A DNA stretch of 64,000 nt from Chrysoperla carnea. Taxonomy: Eukaryota > Arthropoda > Insecta > Neuroptera > Chrysopidae. Shown in pieces: positions 60,858 to 64,000 of this stretch (within the stretch, counting starts at the first letter, position 1; each line of letters begins with the position of its first letter). The notes below the pieces were generated by a model. That model was given only the letters and a program-made list of their open reading frames with translations. It was not told the origin of the DNA and made no database searches. The DNA lies in the NCBI RefSeq assembly GCF_905475395.1, contig NC_058337.1:136297960-136361959 (forward strand), read 5' to 3'. The position numbers and the translations under genes are program-made.

Positions 60858-61008
60858 ACTCTAGTAGCTGAGTTGTTTAAAATGTTACCAATTCCGTACG
60901 CGGTATGTCTAGGGTAATGGGTTATGGGCTGGTGTAGTGGTATATGCATAAAGAAGGGGCACTCATCCTCTTATCAACAGAGGCACCCTTGTGGACAGCT
61001 TAATTACC
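60858..61008 (+). mobile_element. SINE D, degraded + strand copy
   Basis: CTAGTAGCTGAGTTGTTTAA (A box region), TTACCAATTCCGTACGCGGT, GGGTTATGGGCTGGTGTAGT, TCATCCTCTTATCAACAGAG, CCCTTGTGGACAGCTTAATT. The B box has been lost by deletion. Confidence 0.65.
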
Positions 61009-61019
61009 TGTGCGAAAAA

Positions 61020-61290
61020 TATTAGCAGCAATCTGAGAGCCCTAATTGGGAGGCAAACAAATCGAAAGTTTTGAGTAGCCATTTCATCGATTCCATTGTA
61101 TTAATTGCCACAACAAAGAAACCTTTCATTTACCTTTCATCACATTGCAAACATCTTGCTTTAAGAAGGATACATCCTTTCGAAGTTGTTGACGTTGAAG
61201 TACTCTTGCTATTCAAAAATAGCAGTAAATAGTTCATTGGGTACACACTAGAAATATACCATCTAAGACAGGTGCTGTTACTTCACTAAA
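61020..61290 (+). pseudogene. Degenerate LINE ORF2 C-terminus, HLLCHCPA family, copy 3
   Basis: Readable with frame changes: NLRALIGRQTNRK (like the LTGH.LIGRH.. block), then LSSHCKHLALRR, then VVDVEVLLLFKNSSK before a stop, followed by GTACACACTAGAAATATACC-type UTR. Much older than the copies at 16203 and 56050. Directly follows a SINE copy in the AChE intron. Confidence 0.55.
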
Positions 61291-63002
61291 CTTGCCTCAG
61301 AAAATTCCACAATTAATGTATTTAAAGTTTAAAAAAACATAGGAAGTTAATAAAAATATTTATATAAAAAATAATAAAAATACACACAAAAGAAAATCGA
61401 ATACACCATCTTAATATCAATTACGAATCAAAACTTATTATGAGTAATTTAAATGAAATATAATAATATCAAATTACATTGAATAACACAACAAGAGAGA
61501 TATTAAATGATGATATAAAAATTCAATAATAATATCTAATAATATAATTATTATTATTAATATTAATATTTATTATTAAGTTTTCAATTCTTAAATATAA
61601 AAAAAAAATTCAATCATTTACTTTAGGTTTATATAAATGGAATTAATAATATAAACTTCTTTTTTTATTAGTTATATTTTCCCCGACAAAATAGACTTAT
61701 GCACTATATTGAAGGTCAAGGCTTCTCTTCCAATGCTGTTCGAATGCGTAGAAATTTGGTTTCTATTAGGTTTCTATTTTGCGGGTATCATAATGTCAGT
61801 ATCGGTTTGAACGCCGTACTGATTTGACCATTCAGGAAATAATAGGAGCGAGTTAATGCAGTATGGACGTCAGGCCCCCTACTGGTTGGCGGTAACCACA
61901 ATACTTCTGGTGAATAGCCCTATTCTATGCTGTAATATTACTTATGCTAACGTAGATAATTCTACTATGTGTCTTTAAGTGCCTGTCAGTAAACGCCATT
62001 GATTTCTTACTGTGTTTAAATAAAAGAGGAGAAATGATGGATTGAATTATCATTGCGACGACCGGTTTTCTTGACCTTTTGAAATCTTTGAATATCTCTT
62101 TAAAATGCGCTAGTGGGTTATAAATTTATATGTATTTTTTCAAGCAAATGTCTTTTGAGGGTATTATCTTCCCAACACCCCACTTCGTTTTTTATACCTA
62201 CACGGTTCATATTCTTTCTTTTCAAGGTTTCGATTCTTTCGTGGTTTTCAAGGTTTTGTGCGTCTGTTTAATTGGATAATTCAACAGTTTTATGTGAATT
62301 TGGTTTATATAAGGAATTGGTTTTTGGTTGTATTAAGTTCTTAACCTTTCAAAAGTTTGAAATCCTGAAAGGAAAAGTCTCAGTATAATAAAAAGCATCC
62401 AATGTGGGAAAAATATGACGTTAGTGATGGACCTCTACTGTTCAGGAGTATTTTTTTTAATATGGTTTCATTAGTCATTCAATTGATTTCTTTTTAATGT
62501 TTATTAAGATATAAATACCGGTTATATTTATAATGTAATTGAAATATTTTATTTTTGGACGGGTAGTTCAAAGGTTGGTATGATTTTTATGTAGAGGATG
62601 TTCTTAAAGTCTACTGACTCCAAGATTTTTTTATCCTGCTTAGATGTATGCTATTTATTAGAAGTCAATTAAGTGAAGCCTTAAGTTTTTTAACCTTGGA
62701 AATGCTTCTGACTTTTTGAAGAAAGTGATTTCCACTCTTGAAATAGTCAAGTGGAAAATTTTCTTTTTGTGCACAACGTTTATTAACCCAAATTTAAGGT
62801 TTGAAAAGAATCATTACGTATATTTTATCAATAACTCGAATATTTAGGATGTGCTAATCGATAATTTTGATGTGCTCACCAAATACTACTAAAATCTGTA
62901 ATTTTAGAAAGTTTAATAGTAAGTCTTTTTCTTTAAAGTTAACGACAGAAGTTTATTACAAAAAAAAAAAAGAAAAGTTAGTATGTTTAAACAGTTCTTG
63001 AA

Positions 63003-63545
63003 CAAGTGAAAACAAACAATTGACTGAGTTAATTGTTGAAATACCATGCATAGACAATGTTGATTACTCTATCACATTACACAGACATACATGCGACACA
63101 CACATAACTGATATCCCCATATAATACATACTGTACAATTTAGGCCTAATTTGCGCCCTCACGACTAAACAGTGATGTTTACGAAAAAATGTTTCAAACA
63201 TTCACACAGTTGGTTATTTTTTTATAAGGAATTTTTTTTACATTTAAACTTTTGTTCTATCTCTAACGATTTACAAGATGGGTTCTACGAACCTAAGACT
63301 CAATTGACCTATGTTGCTCATGTACGAACTCGACAATTTCAGCTTGATATCTTTTTTTGTTTTTGAGTTATCGTGTTGACAGACAGACGGACAGACGGAC
63401 AGACAACCGAAAATGGACTAATTAGGTGATTTTATAAATACCTATGCCAAAATTTTGTTCATAGCATCACTATTTTTAAGCGTTACAGACTTGGGACTAA
63501 ACTTAGTATACCTTGCATACTATATATATACATGGTATAAAAATA
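63003..63545 (+). mobile_element. Dispersed family B, copy 7 (in Ace intron)
   Basis: CAAGTGAAAACAAACAATTG, ACTGAGTTAATTGTTGAAAT, ACCATGCATAGACAATGTTG, CCTCACGACTAAACAGTGAT, CAGACGGACAGACGGACAGA, CTTGGGACTAAACTTAGTAT, TATATACATGGTATAAAAA. Full length, the cleanest copy. Confidence 0.85.
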
Positions 63546-64000
63546 TTCCTACTCCAAATATAATACACAAGATCTGTTCTCCTTAACTCTCGGCTACATT
63601 CTAATTGGTAAATATTTGTTTCAAAAATGTAACAAATTTATCTCAAAAACTTTTCAAAACTCAAACCGTCACCATAATATTTACTTTTCAATACATTTTC
63701 ATCACAGAAAATATATTATCAAATATTTATTTAAATACTTAAAAAATGTAATTAATTTTATTATAAATGCTTTTTACTTTTTAAATGTTTTTAAATATAA
63801 ATAATTATTTCAAAGAATATATATAAATACAAAATTTAAATTATTTCTGCTTTTTGTTTTTCTTATGCCTATTAACTTTCCACTTCTTCAATTTTCGCGT
63901 TTTCACACAATGTTTTGTAATAAATAAGTATTATTATCAAGTATTTAAATAAAACGGAAAGGATTTTCTTATTTATCACAAGAGTTTTCATTGTCTTTGA

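Overview
This is AT-rich (roughly 70% A+T by eye) nuclear DNA from an insect. It holds one certain protein-coding gene segment, at 57514-58663 on the + strand: the first coding exon of an acetylcholinesterase of the Ace-2 type (orthologue of Drosophila Ace). The exon ends at a GTAAGT splice donor, and the remaining 5.3 kb of the window is intron. The AChE has the GESAGGGSV nucleophile elbow. From memory this form is more typical of beetles, bees and other non-dipteran insects than of flies, so a non-dipteran insect is likely, but I cannot fix the order.

The other ~57 kb upstream, and the intron itself, are a gene-poor graveyard of mobile elements. I see no other host gene. The recognisable LINE debris includes an R1-clade 3' end with ORF and poly(A) (2379-2960, -); a CR1/jockey-like reverse-transcriptase C-terminus with a (TTA)n tail (23105-23842, +); a hidden, stop-ridden endonuclease-RT tail (33590-33930, -); and a third LINE with a 'HLLCHCPA' zinc-knuckle-like C-terminus and CTAACCTAA 3' ends (16203-16447, 56050-56371, 61020-61290). 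A tRNA-headed SINE shares the 3' tail of that third LINE (13498, 36356, 50583, 60858, fragment 4742). A second tRNA-like SINE (7955, 28395, 28537) and a tRNA-Asp(GTC)-like pseudogene (3629-3700) are also present.

Non-autonomous DNA elements are plentiful: two pogo/Tigger-like MITEs in opposite orientation (5855-6243, 6807-7193); two hAT-like elements filled with GGTCTT repeats and flanked by 8-bp duplications (27225-27543, 46092-46391), the second nested in another repeat whose empty site is at 10740; foldback elements (8385-8660, 49255-49569, 24795-25010, 34330-34642); and Penelope-like terminal repeats carrying a hammerhead-ribozyme-like core (9105-9540, 18790-19060, 47607-47660). A ~550-600 bp dispersed family with a GGAC/GTCC microsatellite occurs at least seven times (15615, 29928, 30826, 31976, 44290, 48640, 63003), and a second, GTCT-bearing family occurs six times.

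The first 2.3 kb contain a 1.8-kb imperfect palindrome centred on a (TA)n tract. In the presumed 5' leader of the AChE gene, all four upstream ATGs are followed directly by a stop codon.
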